64,000 nucleotides of DNA from Anarhynchus alexandrinus (lineage: Eukaryota; Chordata; Aves; Charadriiformes; Charadriidae). The position numbers were made by a program, and so were the translations under genes. This document shows positions 51,118 through 64,000 of this stretch, piece after piece (the stretch's first letter is position 1; every line of letters starts with the position of its first letter). Under the pieces are notes generated by a model. It did not search any database and was not told the DNA's origin. It was given only the letters and a program-made list of their open reading frames with translations. The stretch lies in contig VUYV01000020.1 in the NCBI GenBank assembly GCA_008711295.1, positions 7,043,842-7,107,841 on the forward strand, written 5' to 3'.

Positions 51118-51450
51118 AGAATCATAGAACGATTCATGTTGGAAGAGACCTCTAGAGCTTATCTAGTCCAAACCCCTAATCAAAGTTCAATCAATATGAC
51201 ATCCAACACCAAAGATGGCTCAGGCTGTTCAGTTCCTTGTCAAGTTTTGAGTATCTCCAAGGATGAAGATTCCATAGCCTCTGAGCAACCAGTTCATGTT
51301 TGACCACATTCATAATGAATACAGAACTCCCATAAAGGCAAATTGTGTCCTTTGCCTCTTCGTCTTTCATTACACATCTCTGGGAAGAGCATAGCTCCAC
51401 CTTCTCTACACCCCCCCATTACATAGTTGGAAGACCACAACTGGATCCAC
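51118..51450 (-). repeat. CR1 retrotransposon, diverged 3' end
   Basis: Starts AGAATCATAGAACGATTCAT and continues TTGGAAGAGACCTCTAGAGC, the reverse complement of a CR1 3' end. The match continues through GAGTATCTCCAAGGATGAAG and ATGTTTGACCACATTCATAA to a GTCCTTTGCCTCTTCGTC segment. The copy is diverged, hence old. The 99-codon minus-strand frame across it is accidental. The right limit is approximate and may reach 51600. Confidence 0.85.
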
Positions 51451-51696
51451 CCCACCCAAGAAAACAATTTAATTTCCTTCTGGTGCAAATATTTACCCCA
51501 CATAAGATTATTAGATGAAACTTTCAAGATCTGCAAGACCATGTCTACTGTAATTCCCAAAACTTCCTTGGAAATGGAGGCCTTAGTTCTCACCCATGTT
51601 CCACAGACTATTCTCTAAAACAGTATATATTTGTCAGATCAAGAATGGAAACCTAGGAGTCCCTTCTTTCAGTAGTCTTCCCATCTCTGGGAAAAA

Positions 51697-51714
51697 TAAT
51701 AATAATAATAATAA
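51697..51714. repeat. (AAT)n microsatellite
   Basis: About six AAT units followed by T- and A-runs. Confidence 0.75.
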
Positions 51715-54700
51715 TTTTTTAAAAAAATATCATTCACCTGGTAAGTGTCAGTAATCACCAAGGCTCAAAGGCTTTTGGAAGGCCTTTAGACAAAGAAAAT
51801 ACTGGCCTTTCTCTGTCTCTGGCAATGGAAGAAACTGAATCTGAGCAATACACTGCTAAAGCAGTGGCTCTAGCTACCGCCTCTACTGTACAATCTTCAT
51901 CTCTAGTTTTAAATCAATAGCTAAGCCATTTCCAAAAGAGTTCAGGGCTGTGGGTCTCTAACAAAAGCTGACGTCCCTTTCCCAAGGCAAAAACCTAACC
52001 CAAGGCTTACTTCTGTGAAGTCCTAACATACATTCTTCTCTGATATTTCCTACCTGATACAAATCCTACACGAGGTCCTTATCTCATATACAACGAACAT
52101 AAGAAATAATTCAGGTTCAGGAAACTTAAGCCATCTAGCCTTTTGAGGTATGGAAGCATGAAGACAAAAGCCATGTCCTCTGACACACAAGAAAAATTTG
52201 TGGTAAGTATCCTTTTCACCACAGCTACACAGTGAAGACTTTGGTATTAGATCAGCCATCTACTAAAGGGTCTTAAAATCAGGTCTGTGCATAAGTTCGA
52301 TTTTGTCTGTTTAAAAGAAAAACAACCCACTGATTTTCATCCAAGATCCACTTATGAACTGGCAAACAGTTCTTGCTCAGTTACCGCTATCCATGATTTT
52401 CTACATCATGAAGGGGAAATAGGCAGCTACTTTAAATAAAAAGCATGCTCCTTTCCATACAGATTTATATTTAATAGGCAGAAATATTTACTTGCTGGTT
52501 GTCATAAAGGCGGCCAAAACGCAATTAGATAATAAAGGTCTAAAAGCCATAACTGAAGTTTTTGTAGGTACTACAAAATAATTTTCAGATCACGTTAGTT
52601 TCAAAGAGAACATCAGAACTACACTAACACCTTGATGGCCAACAGTCCCAAAGGCAATAACATATCTTTTCATATAATGAGAATGGTCCGACATCAATCT
52701 TTTGGGCTTAGGTCAGAAAAGTGTACTGTAAAATATCTCTTCCTCAGAGGGATTCACTCAACAGGCGAGTCATTTTTAATAAGTCTGTGCTGTGGAAAAG
52801 AGACAGTGCCAGAGTTTCCTGTTACAAAACACATGTGCTCCTGCTATAAAAAAAGACTGACGTTTCAACAGAGAAAATGCTGCAGTAGATATCAAAGATG
52901 TCAGTGACGAATAAATAATCAAAATATATGTGACAAACAATTTCAAAGCTTATTGAAAGTGCAGGAAGAAATAACTTTTCTAGTTTAAGTCAAAAATTCA
53001 AACTTATCCTTGGTAGAAAGCTCTGTCTTCATCTTACACTCTCTCTCTCTAGTGTGTATGTATGTGCATACACACATTGTACACATTACTTTTGTCTACA
53101 TACACTGTAGGTAGCTTTGACATTCATAAAGATTCCCTGTACCCTTGAATTTACACAAAAGAGTGACAGAATATTGCAAATAATCTTTTAAATAATCTTA
53201 TGCTTACCTACAATATACTATCATTATACTATCACCATAGCTACTTTATACTATTTCTACTATACGTATACCAAATACAAGTTCATTTGATGAGTGATAC
53301 CAGCTTTAAAGATCTTTATTTTTAATTCCAGAAAACTTGGGATTGCTTTTGACTTACTGACCTTAAAAATGCTGGCACTAAATAAATTTACATTAGGCAA
53401 ATAGTTATTGAATTTTTGAGCAAGAGCTCTACTTGAAGCTTGGCTGTAACAGCTACTCTAACTATGTAGCTATAAGTACTGGCAGAGTCAAAAAGCAATT
53501 ATTGGAATCTAAGAATGAGATCTGAATATTTCACTTTCACTTAAAAATTGAGTACATAAAAGGACAGTGATTATCATTTGTGTCCACTCACTATGGGGTT
53601 TATTTGTTTTGAGGATTTTTTTTTTTGTTTTTAAATAATCTCTGGCCTTGGGAGTCACCATCAGGAAGGAAGGATCTCAGCTTACCAAGGATACTGACAC
53701 AAAAAAATTAAATTGATTATCAATGTAAACCTTTAATATAGAGCCTACTATCAAAAACTTTTCCTTCCAGGATGACATGAAAGAAGCCCAATAGGCTTTT
53801 AAACCAGGAATTTCAAAGATTTTGCAAGTTATCCCCATCACCAGGTAAAATACATACCTAGGAGCTACAGCTGTAACTTTGAAACTAATTTCTGCATCTC
53901 TATTACAACAGTTGGGGGAAAAGAAACAATAACAAAAAACACACAACCACCCCACCACCACACTACTTTTAAACCAGCAAGTTAAAAACGTAATGAAGAT
54001 TTCAGAATGTGCTTCGGGTACTTTAAACTGGTCTGAGGTACAAAACAATCACAAGCGTAATTTAACACGGTGGATTCACATCTATTTTCAATGTCAATAG
54101 CAATACCTGAAAACATTATCGCTTCTGCTCTGCCTCAGCTACTCACCACTACATTGTGCCAGCAATTTCTTTTCTTTCAGAACTGCTGGCTGAGACATTT
54201 TTTGCCCTTACTCTTTGAATTGTTTCACTGAAGAGGTGCAAAGTTAGCTTTAGTATTTTGAAACTTTGACTTTGACTGCAGTGGTTTTAGAAGCCAGCAG
54301 CTTAGACAGCAGATTCAAGGGAGCAACCTTCAACAAGGAAGACAGTGGGGGAAAACCAGAAAGGAGCACCAGGAGCTAGATTAAGGGCTATAACCTTTTT
54401 AGCTATGTTGTTAACACCAGAGAAACATGTATGCTCATGGCCTTTTCAAAGGTTCATTTCATACTCTGCTTTTTGCACCTTATTAAAACATGGATGAAGC
54501 TAGGTAACTGCAGATCTTCAAACTCAGCTTATATGGCAACTGTCTGTCTCTCGTGGACAAGTTGCACACTTTATGCCATGGCTTCTTATTTTTCTGCAAC
54601 ACAGTTTGGTAGGTGCAAAGTTAGAGGTCACACCTCAGATATTCAAGATGACAGAAAACTTTAAAGTGGACTCTGAATCTAGCTTTGCAACCATAGCATA

Positions 54701-55850
54701 TAGTACAAAGCCATCAGTGCCCGGGCTGACGCATTTTTACAGTTACCAAGCCTTTATCATGCAGCTTCACCCTGACGTAAGTTGCAGAAGTCAACTTCAC
54801 ACAGTTTTGTGGCCAAACAAAAGCTTAAAAAAATATGCAGTGTTCTTCCTAGTTAGCTACACATAATTCTGTGCTTGCCAGACAACTAGCAGCCCTTAGT
54901 TCACTTTGGCACCACAGCTAAGGACTTACTAAAGAAGAGGAATGAAGTGTCATTCTCTATAAGATACACACTACTGTCATCACTCTTCATTAATGTCACT
55001 CATCCTCTTTTTCCAGGTAACAACTTCACGTTTTCTTTAACAAGATTTTCTCGGAACACTATGAATTCTGGGAAATTCAATCCCCTTTGTTATCTGCAAA
55101 CAGTTTATCTGAGTTACAGATTAACCGTGATACGCAAGATACATATATACATAAATACCCAGGCTGGTTCACCAAGTACAACATCATTGGTCCCAGACAG
55201 CGCAAAGCAAACACACTATTGCTTCTAGCACCTCCATGGGAGCAGAATGAAGGCTGAAGTCTGTAAGCGACAAGAGAGCCTTGTGTAAGCCAGTATTCAT
55301 GCTCTGGTACCCTCTTCTTGAAGTAGGAGTTTGCTGCACTGGCACCCGAGTGAAATGGGCCTACTTGATTAAACCAGGTATTACCTGTTCAAGCTGATTA
55401 ACCCTGAAGCAATATTTTGCCCTTAACTCAAACTCTGCAACAAGGTGTGGCTTTATGATACCACCCAGAAGACAGCACTGTACTCAATTTTATCCCTACT
55501 GACCGTACTATGACAAGATTTATATCCTACAGTATTAACTGAAATTCCTTTTGTTTGCCTGTATCCACTCATACTTCTTGTAGCCAATAAGCACGTTCTC
55601 ATTTCTTTACTGGGCTATTCAAAAGAGATGCACTTGTGGCACTTGAATACTACAAAGCAATGCTTCTTCCCTAATAAAGTGTATAGCTATTTCTATGCAG
55701 AATCTTTTTTTTTTGTTCTCAGAATTCAACTGAGAGACCAACTATTTTGAGTTAAATTTAGTTTGCTCCTTTTCAATCATCAATCTAACCACCACTTTTA
55801 TTAAAGAAATAGCACCTAAGATTTTGAAGAAAGAGAGCCAGCATTTAACC

Positions 55851-55880
55851 AATACATTAAATAATACATTAAATAATACA
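55851..55880. repeat. 12-bp tandem repeat, about 2.5 copies
   Basis: The unit AATACATTAAAT occurs twice exactly, followed by a partial third copy. Confidence 0.75.
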
Positions 55881-56213
55881 GTATTAAAATTGATGAATTT
55901 TTTTTGCTCATTAGTATAAAGCTGTTTGTCACTAAAAATGAGTTCTCCCTTATTCTAAATTTAGCCATTTAAGACAAGTTTTCTTACCTTTTTCAATGTT
56001 TGTTAACCAACAGCTTCAGACACATTTTTGTGAGAATAGGGCAGCAATGAATCACCAATTCATATGATCAATAAATTGTTCCTAAACTGGTCTTAAAGAC
56101 CAGAATAAGCGTTCTGCAGCAGGTCTGCAGAACCACGGCAAAACACTAAACCATTTATTTACATAATTGAGGGATGACCTGATGATTCACACAAATCTGA
56201 AGAAGTCAAACAC

Positions 56214-56270
56214 AAGGGTTGGGCTAGATGAGTACTAGAGGTCCATTCCAACATAAATTAGTCTATGACT
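56214..56270 (+). repeat. CR1 3' tail fragment
   Basis: GGGTTGGGCTAGATGAGTAC followed by TAGAGGTCCATTCCAACATA and a terminal TCTATGACT fit the plus-orientation CR1 3' terminus. It is short and diverged. Confidence 0.75.
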
Positions 56271-57566
56271 TGCACAGCATAAGAGGAGTTGTGCCTTTTT
56301 TCAACCTGTTACATCACTGCAAATTAAGTATAAACATTCCAGGAGACAGTAACCAAAAAAAAACCCCAAACACACCAAAAAACAACCCCCAAACACATGT
56401 GAACCTTTCTTTCACTGTAGCAGAAGAACAATTAATGCTACTTCCTTGGCACAACCTGTCAACTGACCTACACATCACCCAACTTCAGAGTAAGACATAT
56501 TAGACTGCTTCATACCAACAGTCCAGGCTCTTGCCCTGCCACTGTTGACAAGTGCAGCTTAAGGCAAGCAACTTGTTCTGTCAAAGATACCCAAATGTGA
56601 AACCAAGACTGAAAGCCCTTAACTTGATCATAATTCTGCAGATTCAGCATATGCAATAAAGCTAGTTCACAGATAGTCTTCAAAACACTCCCCGTTTTAA
56701 AATATAATTCAGTTATTCAGAAACATACAACCCAAAATATGCAGTCTCTATGACAGGTATTTATGGTTGTGTGATTGAGTGTTGTTTTTTTTAATTAATA
56801 TAGTTTTGTAGCTTTGAATTTATCTTTTTTTTTTTAAAAAGAAAAAAAGAAGTCAGAGTAAAAGAACATTGACTTTTAGTTCCCTACACATGAGTTTAGA
56901 AGACAGTGATTGAGTAGTGGGACAAGAGTTACCTCTATCGTTGTCAGATAAAGTTATGATACAAAACCAACAACCAAAACATTTTCACTGACCTGGAAGA
57001 TGACATCAACCTTTACCCTTGAAAACACAATTCAAGGGTTGAAGCTACATTGGACTTGTAATAAAAATTTAGAGATTTTCTGTAATCGATTAAAAAAAGG
57101 TGACTTCAGCAGTACTGCTGCTACTAGCACATTTAAGGAAATACAGAGCTTGAGAGGAAAAAAGCCACACACAGATGGTAAGTTGATCTCAACACAGTGG
57201 CAAAACTCTTCATGACTTTTACTGACTGACACTGTACAAACAGTCTTTTGTGTGAGAAAATACCTTCCTCAAAATCTGGGTCAGCACACATTTAGGTGTT
57301 GAAAAATTACATTTTTTTCCCATTTATTAACAGTGCTTTGTACTATAGCAGAGAGAAGCTATACTTTAAGCTATATTTCCTCCCTATTGAAAATAAAACT
57401 GAGCAAAATTCAAATGCATTTAAAGAAAAAACACATCCTTTTATCCAATCTGTTCTGAAATTTCTGTTAAATTCTTGGTCAATTACAAGTTGCAAATTAA
57501 AACACAATCAAAGTAAAAGCAATTATACCCTCCCATAAATTTCCAAGCAGCAGACTTTTTTCTTAC

Positions 57567-57711
57567 CTGTGATTGAAACCTTGTCAAGGTTCTAATTCAG
57601 TGCTGAAAGAATTAGTTTACATTCCTGCTGCCAAGAAGCACACAACAGAATGACTTGCAAAACCTTGAGATAACAGTACAGGACACAACATCTGCTTTAT
57701 TTTGATATTTC
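57567..57711 (-). other. Candidate non-coding (5' UTR) exon of PPM1B
   Basis: On the minus strand a long pyrimidine tract (ACTTTCTTTGTTTCTTTCTAG) is followed by a 145-bp segment and the consensus donor CACAG|GTAAGA. The segment has stops in several frames and a 24-codon upstream ORF (57691-57617), so it would be non-coding. It lies about 11 kb upstream of the start-codon exon and in the right orientation for an alternative leader exon. Splice-site strength is the only evidence; chance pairs of good sites do occur in 17 kb. Confidence 0.35.
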
Positions 57712-60700
57712 CTAGAAAGAAACAAAGAAAGTAGTTAGCTACTCCAGATGGTTTACAACAGATCTGTACACTAATTTTTTCATGAATACAACTTTTTCCT
57801 AAATAGAAGTGCTTGAACTACAGCTATGCCTAGATGTCAAAAGACCTTTCAGTACTGTCTCTAAACACCATATTAAAGATTCATGCTAACAAAGAATCAG
57901 ATTTATTTTTTTTCCCCATTTCCTTCACCAGCACAGACTAACACTTAAAAAGCCATCTAGCCTGTTACCTGGCATTCAAGTATCTAAATTCAGTAACAGA
58001 AGGAATAGCTTTTGCATGCCTACTAACAGTGTTATTTGCTTAACTTTATTCACCTGCTCAAGCTTCAAGAGTACTCCTTAGGTGTTTGACAAGACTTAAA
58101 CCCACCAAGTGCAGCATGTATAATTTGTAAGCTCTTCATTCTGTTTGCTCAGATGTAAAAATGCACAAGAGTTCAAAACAAAAGCAGTAAGCTTCAGTTG
58201 CAAAAGTATTTCAGCTCTTCTACAAGGAGAATCATTATGTTTCTTTAAAAGTATTTTCTATAAAATTAACCACAAATTCCACAAATTCAGCTTAAAATGT
58301 AAGTGAAGCAGATAACCAACAATTCAGATGTGTGTATCTACAAAAGCATCTAGGCATATACCCATTGTTTTGAACAGGAGCAAATGCCCAAATTCCTTCA
58401 TGGATCAGGGACTAAATATTTAATCTTATAAACCACTATCTTACAAAAGTTACCATGACAGTACACTGGTAGAAGGAACTACTGCAGGAGAAATTCTGGG
58501 TAACAGCCAGCTTTGTCTGGGGCATGAGGGAAATACAAGCCTTATTGTAACACTGATGATTTTAAACTGATTACAACACTCCGATGAGCTGAATGAGTGA
58601 TAACAGGCACACACTGTAGATCTTAACTTTAAGCCCACTGATCGAAGAAGGTATGACAACATTTCATTACAGCTTGCCTCTTCCAAACACTTAATAGTGC
58701 TTTTCAACTCCCAGAACTTGTCACAAGCAAGAAAATGCTCAAAAGAAGGAATCTTTTGCTACTTTTTGAAGAAGAATCATAAGGGTTCAGTTAGTTTTAT
58801 ACCTGTAATGTTACACTGCCACATGCCCTGTATTTTCCCTGCCATTCTCTCTTCTTAGGCACCACAACAGGATAGGTTGTGTGTGATATAGTTCAAGGAA
58901 TTCAACTAAGCCAGAAAAAAGTCAGCTATTTTCTGCCACTTGAGCCCTCCAAACCAGCTTAGGAAATGCAGGATCAGACAAGTGCCAATGCCAGAAATGC
59001 AGAACCAGCAGCTGCTGCTGATTCAGATTTGCTCAGTATTGTCAAACTACACCTTAAGCAGCATCCACTAAATCACTAATGAACTCTAAGTATTTTGAAA
59101 GAACTAGACAGCAAGTATCCTGAATCATTGTATTGGACTACATGGCAAAAGCCCTCCCCAAAAAGTTAAAAAGTTTATCAGTAAAAAAAACGTTTCCACA
59201 TGCAAGAACCTCAGGAAAAAAAAGAAAACCCAAAAAAAAACAAAACAAAAGCAGCACAGACTCACAAAGTTGCATAAAATAGCTTAATTGCCTCTTCTTA
59301 AATACACCAGTGACTAAGGCATGAACACAGAATGCGTGACCAGAATGCAACTCCCTTTGAGCACTGTCTCCCACCTTCAGAAGATCCCTTTAACTTTGAG
59401 GGTACAGGGTGCTTGCGTGATGACATGCTCAAGAGGCGCAGTTCTTCTAAAAGCTACTGGAGTAGCATCAGAAGTGGCTGACTCACAAAAGCAGACCGGA
59501 AGACAAGCATCATGCTTCCTAGAAGCAACAGGCTTGACCCCTCCCAAATTCTTCTACTCTACAGAGGATGTGAGAGCATTCGTTAGACAATGGTGACTTT
59601 CAGCCTGGAGACAGGTTGCTTACGGTAGGTATTTTTGGGTAAGAGCATCTTACCCCAGAATATACTCCTATTCACCCAAATTCTATCTATGCTAATTCTC
59701 AGAAGTAAGAAATAGGTATTTAGTGTCTCAAAACACAAATATCTTCAGATATGTACTCCACCACTGAACACCATACAAAGAGGGGACATTACTGCTACTT
59801 ACTTCTGCACAGTAGTGACTTACTTCTCCAAAGAAGTTACACAGTCTTTTTCCATAGGAAAAGATTCATTATACAGCCCCCAATAATTTGGGTGTAGAAA
59901 ATGCTCACATACACAAACAAAAATGTTTTATTCAGATTGCTAATCATAAATTACATCACAAGAATAAAGCTGAATGCTTCCTATTAGAGGCTTAACGAAA
60001 TTGTAAGATGTATTAAGCATTTTATTTGGGGTCCTTAAATCTTTGCTGTACGTAAACACGTAATATTTGAGTAGAACTAAGTTAGTTCAGTAAACTTCTA
60101 TAATTTTTTCTACTAAGAGACCAGTACTCTACAGTAGAAAAGTTTTTTATTAGGCACAACTTAAATATTCCTCAGCTAACAAAGAATTTGAATTTCACCA
60201 TGTTTACATTATTTTCTTCGGAACAGAAAGACTATGCAGACAAAGCCATCATAAGTAAATCACTGCTAAAGATCTAAAACCAATATTCAATAGTAAGCAC
60301 ATGAAAAAACATTATGCAGTCTAGAGAAATTTAAAGAACCCTACCATGTTACTTTACAGAAGGGTAGGCATCAAATGCTGGTCTTCCTGATGATTAAATA
60401 CATAATAATCTTGTGGCAAAGCACTAATGATCCTCAAGCTGAATCCTAATGTTTAAAACAAAACCCACTACAATATCCAGTCCTTTGCAAATTTCCAGAC
60501 TTTGCTCAGAGAAGCACAGAAAAACACTGGTTTTATTCTGCCCCACAACCAGCTACAACTCTGACCTTTTACAGATAACTAAATCATTGCTGCTTTAAAA
60601 CAAGTAAACAAACAAACAACCCACTCCCTGAACATCAACAGAAAGAGCTATAATCTGTCATAATTGACCTTGTGACATCACAATACCATCACTGCCAATA

Positions 60701-61564
60701 TAATCCTCCAGAACTGTAAACTCGTTCACGCAGAAGTTAGTAAAAGATTTTGCAGAAGTAAAAGATACTAGGAGGGAGAAGGAAAAGAGCAACAGTGTAA
60801 ACTTACCACAGGTTAGCTAACATACTGCAACCTCCCAATTGCATGCTCCCAACATACAGTAAACCTCTCCTAAAAGAGGCATTCATTAGGTTATCTGATT
60901 TTTCCAATATAAGAGCACATACCAAGGGAGCACACTAGTTGCGCTTCAAGTTCACGCAGTAGTTCTTCCTCAGTCTACATATATGACAAAGCCCAAACTA
61001 AAACAGGAGTTAATTTCTGTATAATTATTTGAGACAATATGCAACTTTCACCCTAAAGAGAAAGTTGTTCAGCCTTTGTAATAAAAAGATAATGAATTCT
61101 CTCTGCATTTGCCAACTGGTTCTTTGTTCTACACAAAACCACTGTGAATCAACCAAGACTGGGCAAAGCCTTGATTTGTGTTTTTGTGGGTGTGGATTTT
61201 TTTTGTTGTTTTTCCCCCTCTTCAAGTGTGGAAGCTGCATTAAAATGTTCATTATTCCAACAGTTAAAGGAAGGACAATGGACAAAAGTTCAAAACTAAA
61301 AACTCTATGAAGTAATTTAAGTGCTTCATCCTTTTTGAAGCAGTTGATCTAGTCTTAACGGCTTTGTAAAAAGTGCAATGGTATCTTTCCACTGTGCTTT
61401 AGAATTAATGCCTAGGGTTTCTTAAAAAGGTAAATGCCTTGAAATAAATTTACTTAAGGTTCTAGTGAAAACTGAATTCAGCATTTCAAAGTTGCAGTTC
61501 AACCTTTTATTGCAAGTTAGTAATTTGAACCATTCGAGGCTGACTTTCCAAAAGGGACACACTA

Positions 61565-61591
61565 TTAGACTAGTATTTTACACTAGTCTAA
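61565..61591. other. Perfect 10-bp inverted repeat
   Basis: TTAGACTAGT and ACTAGTCTAA flank a 7-base loop. Hairpin-forming in DNA or RNA; no known family or terminator context. Confidence 0.55.
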
Positions 61592-64000
61592 AAGTTTGAT
61601 AATACTATGAGCTTACCATTCTAATTAGGTACATACTTGTAAATATTACCTTACAAATGGTGGACCTAAGCTACAGCTTTGGAAAGCTGCCTTTTGATAC
61701 ATCTAGAAAGCAGTTCCAAAAGTTATTCTGAAACTTTTTTCCTGCAGACCTATCTTTAATACATATTTGTAAGGCACCTCTTTAATTCCTAAATTCTCTG
61801 TAATTCTCTTTTAGATAAGCTTTAGATCAGTAAATTCACATAATGGCTATGTAGATATCTTGGCAGCAGTGATAGCTTAAGCAGTATTTGCTCTCAGCTG
61901 CTCGTTCCTGTTTCCATGCTAATATCTGTTCCTCAGCCACATAGATAGCTCTGCTGGTACAAGTAGATGCCTGAAGCAGAGACTGTTCATCCAGCTGATG
62001 AGTAACTCAAACTGTTGAATTATACAAGCAAAAGATGAAGGAATACCAAAAGCCAGCTTTACTAGAATTCAGAATGCACGTATGCAATCTACATTTGCCT
62101 ACTGGGAGATTGCTGGCAAGCACTTACTCCTCTGTTCTCCGGTAAGAAATCAGAGTTACACTTAGCATAACTCAAGCACAGAAATATGGAATCATCTCTC
62201 AATCGGTTGTGCTGGACAGCTTTTCAAACATCCAGTTTCAGGAATGCTGGAGAGAAAAGCCTCAACACGCCTCAGTAAAAATATCCAAGTACAAAACCCT
62301 TTCATTTTCAGTTACCTGATCTTTAGCTGAACTAAGGAGAAGGGAGTATCTTCAAGAGTTAAAATGTACTGCATTTATGTGCTAGTGTTCTTCCACAATA
62401 AAAAAGAAACAAAAAACTTAATTAAAACTACAAAGAAGGATTGTAAGCAAAGGACTTCTACTTTGACCAAACATGTTTATAGGTGCTGCTAAGACTGTCT
62501 AGAGAAGAGCTTGCAAAAGTCTCTAACTAGCTTTCATCATATCTTACATTGTGGCTATAGTATAAGTAAAGTTCTAGATATGCCTCCCATGGCAATACAG
62601 GAGTCACAGATTGAGGAATATGAGTTCATATTCTGCATGGCTTTGTGTTTCTTTTTTCTTAATGCAAAGGGCAGAGTCTGCAAACATCCATCTTCCTGAT
62701 GTGGATGCAAAATTCCTGCTCAGCATCACCACAGTGATTTGCATGGGCAACATAATATCATGTTTACTATTACTGAAGTGCCTATCTTTTGAGCACATTC
62801 CTATGGTGTTTCCCCATGAGATAAACTTATTATCATCTTACTAGCTAGAACACCTAGGTAGCAATAGCTAATGAGTCAGCTTGCAACCATCTGTCCATTT
62901 TTTGCCTCTGTGAACATCTGGCCTTCAAATCAATGTTAAAAAAATACAGTCACTCCAGGTGGATTACTTAGATTTTGTAAATATCCATCTGCTTAAAACA
63001 AGCGGAAATCACAGCCTGAGCACTGGTTAAATGTTCTGAGAAAGAATCCACCACACCTGTCATCCGATAACATTACAGGGCGCATTTACTCAGAAATCCT
63101 TTGGGCCAAAACAGCATGTCCATAAACCATACCTCACTTCACATGTAAGTGAAGTGTGTTATGCACTCTAGCTACTATAGCAGTATCCAGAGTTTGTCAT
63201 TCCTTCCCCCAGGAAAAGAGCAAGATGTTAGCAAACTATAATATTATTCAAATTCAGAAGTAATCTTGCAAATAAAAACTTTCTCTGTTGATTGTGCAGT
63301 AGAAAGGGCTTAGCCCTTTCTTGCTAAGCCTTTCAAAAAAACATTTAAAGTGTAAGATTATAAAAAACTCTTACAGAAGCAGTTGTCAGGAAAATCAGAG
63401 AAAGCAACAGATTTTAGATCAGTTAATTCTGTATGTGCATTTGGCTTATAAACAAACTCCATTGTTAAAGACTTCCTAACATTTTAGGATAAAGAGCTAA
63501 GAAACTGGACATAATTGTCTATTTTCATTGCTAAGACAGCAAAGGTGTCTAATGTCTAAAATTTTAAGATGCTGTAGCTGTAGGGTACAGTCAGGAAATT
63601 TGATAGTTTTTAAAGGATTAATAACATTGTGAGTCTCCGGTAGGAAATGCTCGCAAAGGGGAAGAACAGATTCTTCGCAGAAGACTAATTCTTCTCTGTA
63701 CAGTGTTCAGTGATTTACAAGCCAGCTAACAACTTTTGGGAACTCTAGCTAATTTTTATCTGGGTGGAAAATCTCACCCTAGCTAGCTAGTGGCTAGCAA
63801 TGCACTTAGAACAAGTCGGCTTTTGAATGAAGTCTTGCTACTACCACTGAAGCCATTAAGCAACTTTATCTTTAATACCACATCTTATATTTCTGCTGCT
63901 CCTGACAGGGAAAAAAAAAAAAGCTTAAACCTTGTTTTTAAAACAAGTCGTTCTGTACAGATCCTGTATTTAGAGCAATTATCCCAGGCAGGATTCTCAA

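Larger units (their letters stand above)
46789..64000 (-). other. PPM1B: PPM1B first intron / 5' region, continuing past the window
   Basis: About 17 kb upstream of the start-codon exon with no coding gene. The acceptor at 46790-46789 requires at least one upstream exon. No CpG-rich promoter-like stretch occurs up to 64000, so the main promoter is probably outside. It contains a candidate non-coding exon (57567-57711), CR1 pieces at 51118 and 56214, a short (AAT)n, and tandem short repeats. Confidence 0.7.

Noticed and set aside
51294..51593. 99-codon minus-strand open frame
   Set aside because: Runs through a diverged CR1 3' end, which carries no coding sequence in this part.
53677..54048. 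Minus-strand 123-codon open frame, partly flanked by splice-like sites
   Set aside because: Hydrophobic, Phe/Cys-rich translation of T-rich DNA with no family resemblance; weak support for an exon.
60808..60883. Another splice-bounded segment on the minus strand (cttttag ... GTG|GTAAGT)
   Set aside because: Acceptor only moderate and no other support; pairs like this recur by chance in long introns.
1..64000. CRISPR arrays, operons, rRNA/tRNA genes, CpG-island promoter
   Set aside because: Looked for and not seen; the sequence is vertebrate nuclear DNA with spliced genes, and no regular repeat-spacer pattern or CpG-dense stretch occurs.

Overview
The window looks like nuclear DNA from a bird. 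It carries CR1 retrotransposon 3' ends and a solo LTR of a type common in avian (probably neoavian) genomes. It is otherwise AT-rich, intron-rich and single-copy. It holds two protein-coding genes in tandem, both on the minus strand: PPM1B (PP2C-beta protein phosphatase) upstream and SLC3A1 (rBAT, the heavy subunit of the b0,+ cystine/dibasic amino acid exchanger) downstream. As I recall it, the human 2p21 locus has the same order and relative orientation.

Left part (1-9.9 kb): the 5' half of SLC3A1. Six coding exons can be read with consensus splice sites and compatible phases (9327-9753, 8270-8449, 6297-6451, 5110-5235, 1501-1620, 367-491). They encode about the first 377 residues; the rest of the gene lies beyond position 1. 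Intron 2 contains a ~708-bp solo LTR with a near-perfect 5-bp target duplication, and intron 4 contains a ~310-bp CR1 3' end. Just upstream of the first exon are a TATA-like box, a cluster of nuclear-receptor half-sites (an HNF4-type DR1), and a Met-Lys-stop upstream ORF that ends one base before the start codon.

Middle (about 10-26 kb): intergenic DNA with no supported gene. It has C-rich tracts with G-quadruplex potential on the minus strand, a short CR1 tail, and a poly-G run containing the only ambiguous base. The 3' UTR of PPM1B enters from the right, but its end cannot be fixed.

Right part (26-64 kb): the complete PPM1B coding sequence in five exons (45925-46770, 43905-44022, 36523-36634, 32420-32477, 26070-26375). 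It totals 1440 bp including the stop, i.e. 479 aa, the length of the mammalian long isoform. All PP2C metal-binding motifs and the N-terminal myristoylation glycine are present. The ~17 kb from 46.8 kb to the right edge is best read as the long first intron. It has one well-formed candidate non-coding exon (57567-57711) and two CR1 pieces. No promoter or CpG island is visible, so the PPM1B promoter is probably off the right edge.

The two genes have no known shared pathway; the linkage looks like ordinary conserved synteny. I see no bacterial-type system, CRISPR array, rRNA or tRNA. The points most worth checking are the serine at the GH13 nucleophile position of rBAT, the compact SLC3A1 promoter with its minimal uORF, and the candidate PPM1B 5' UTR exon.
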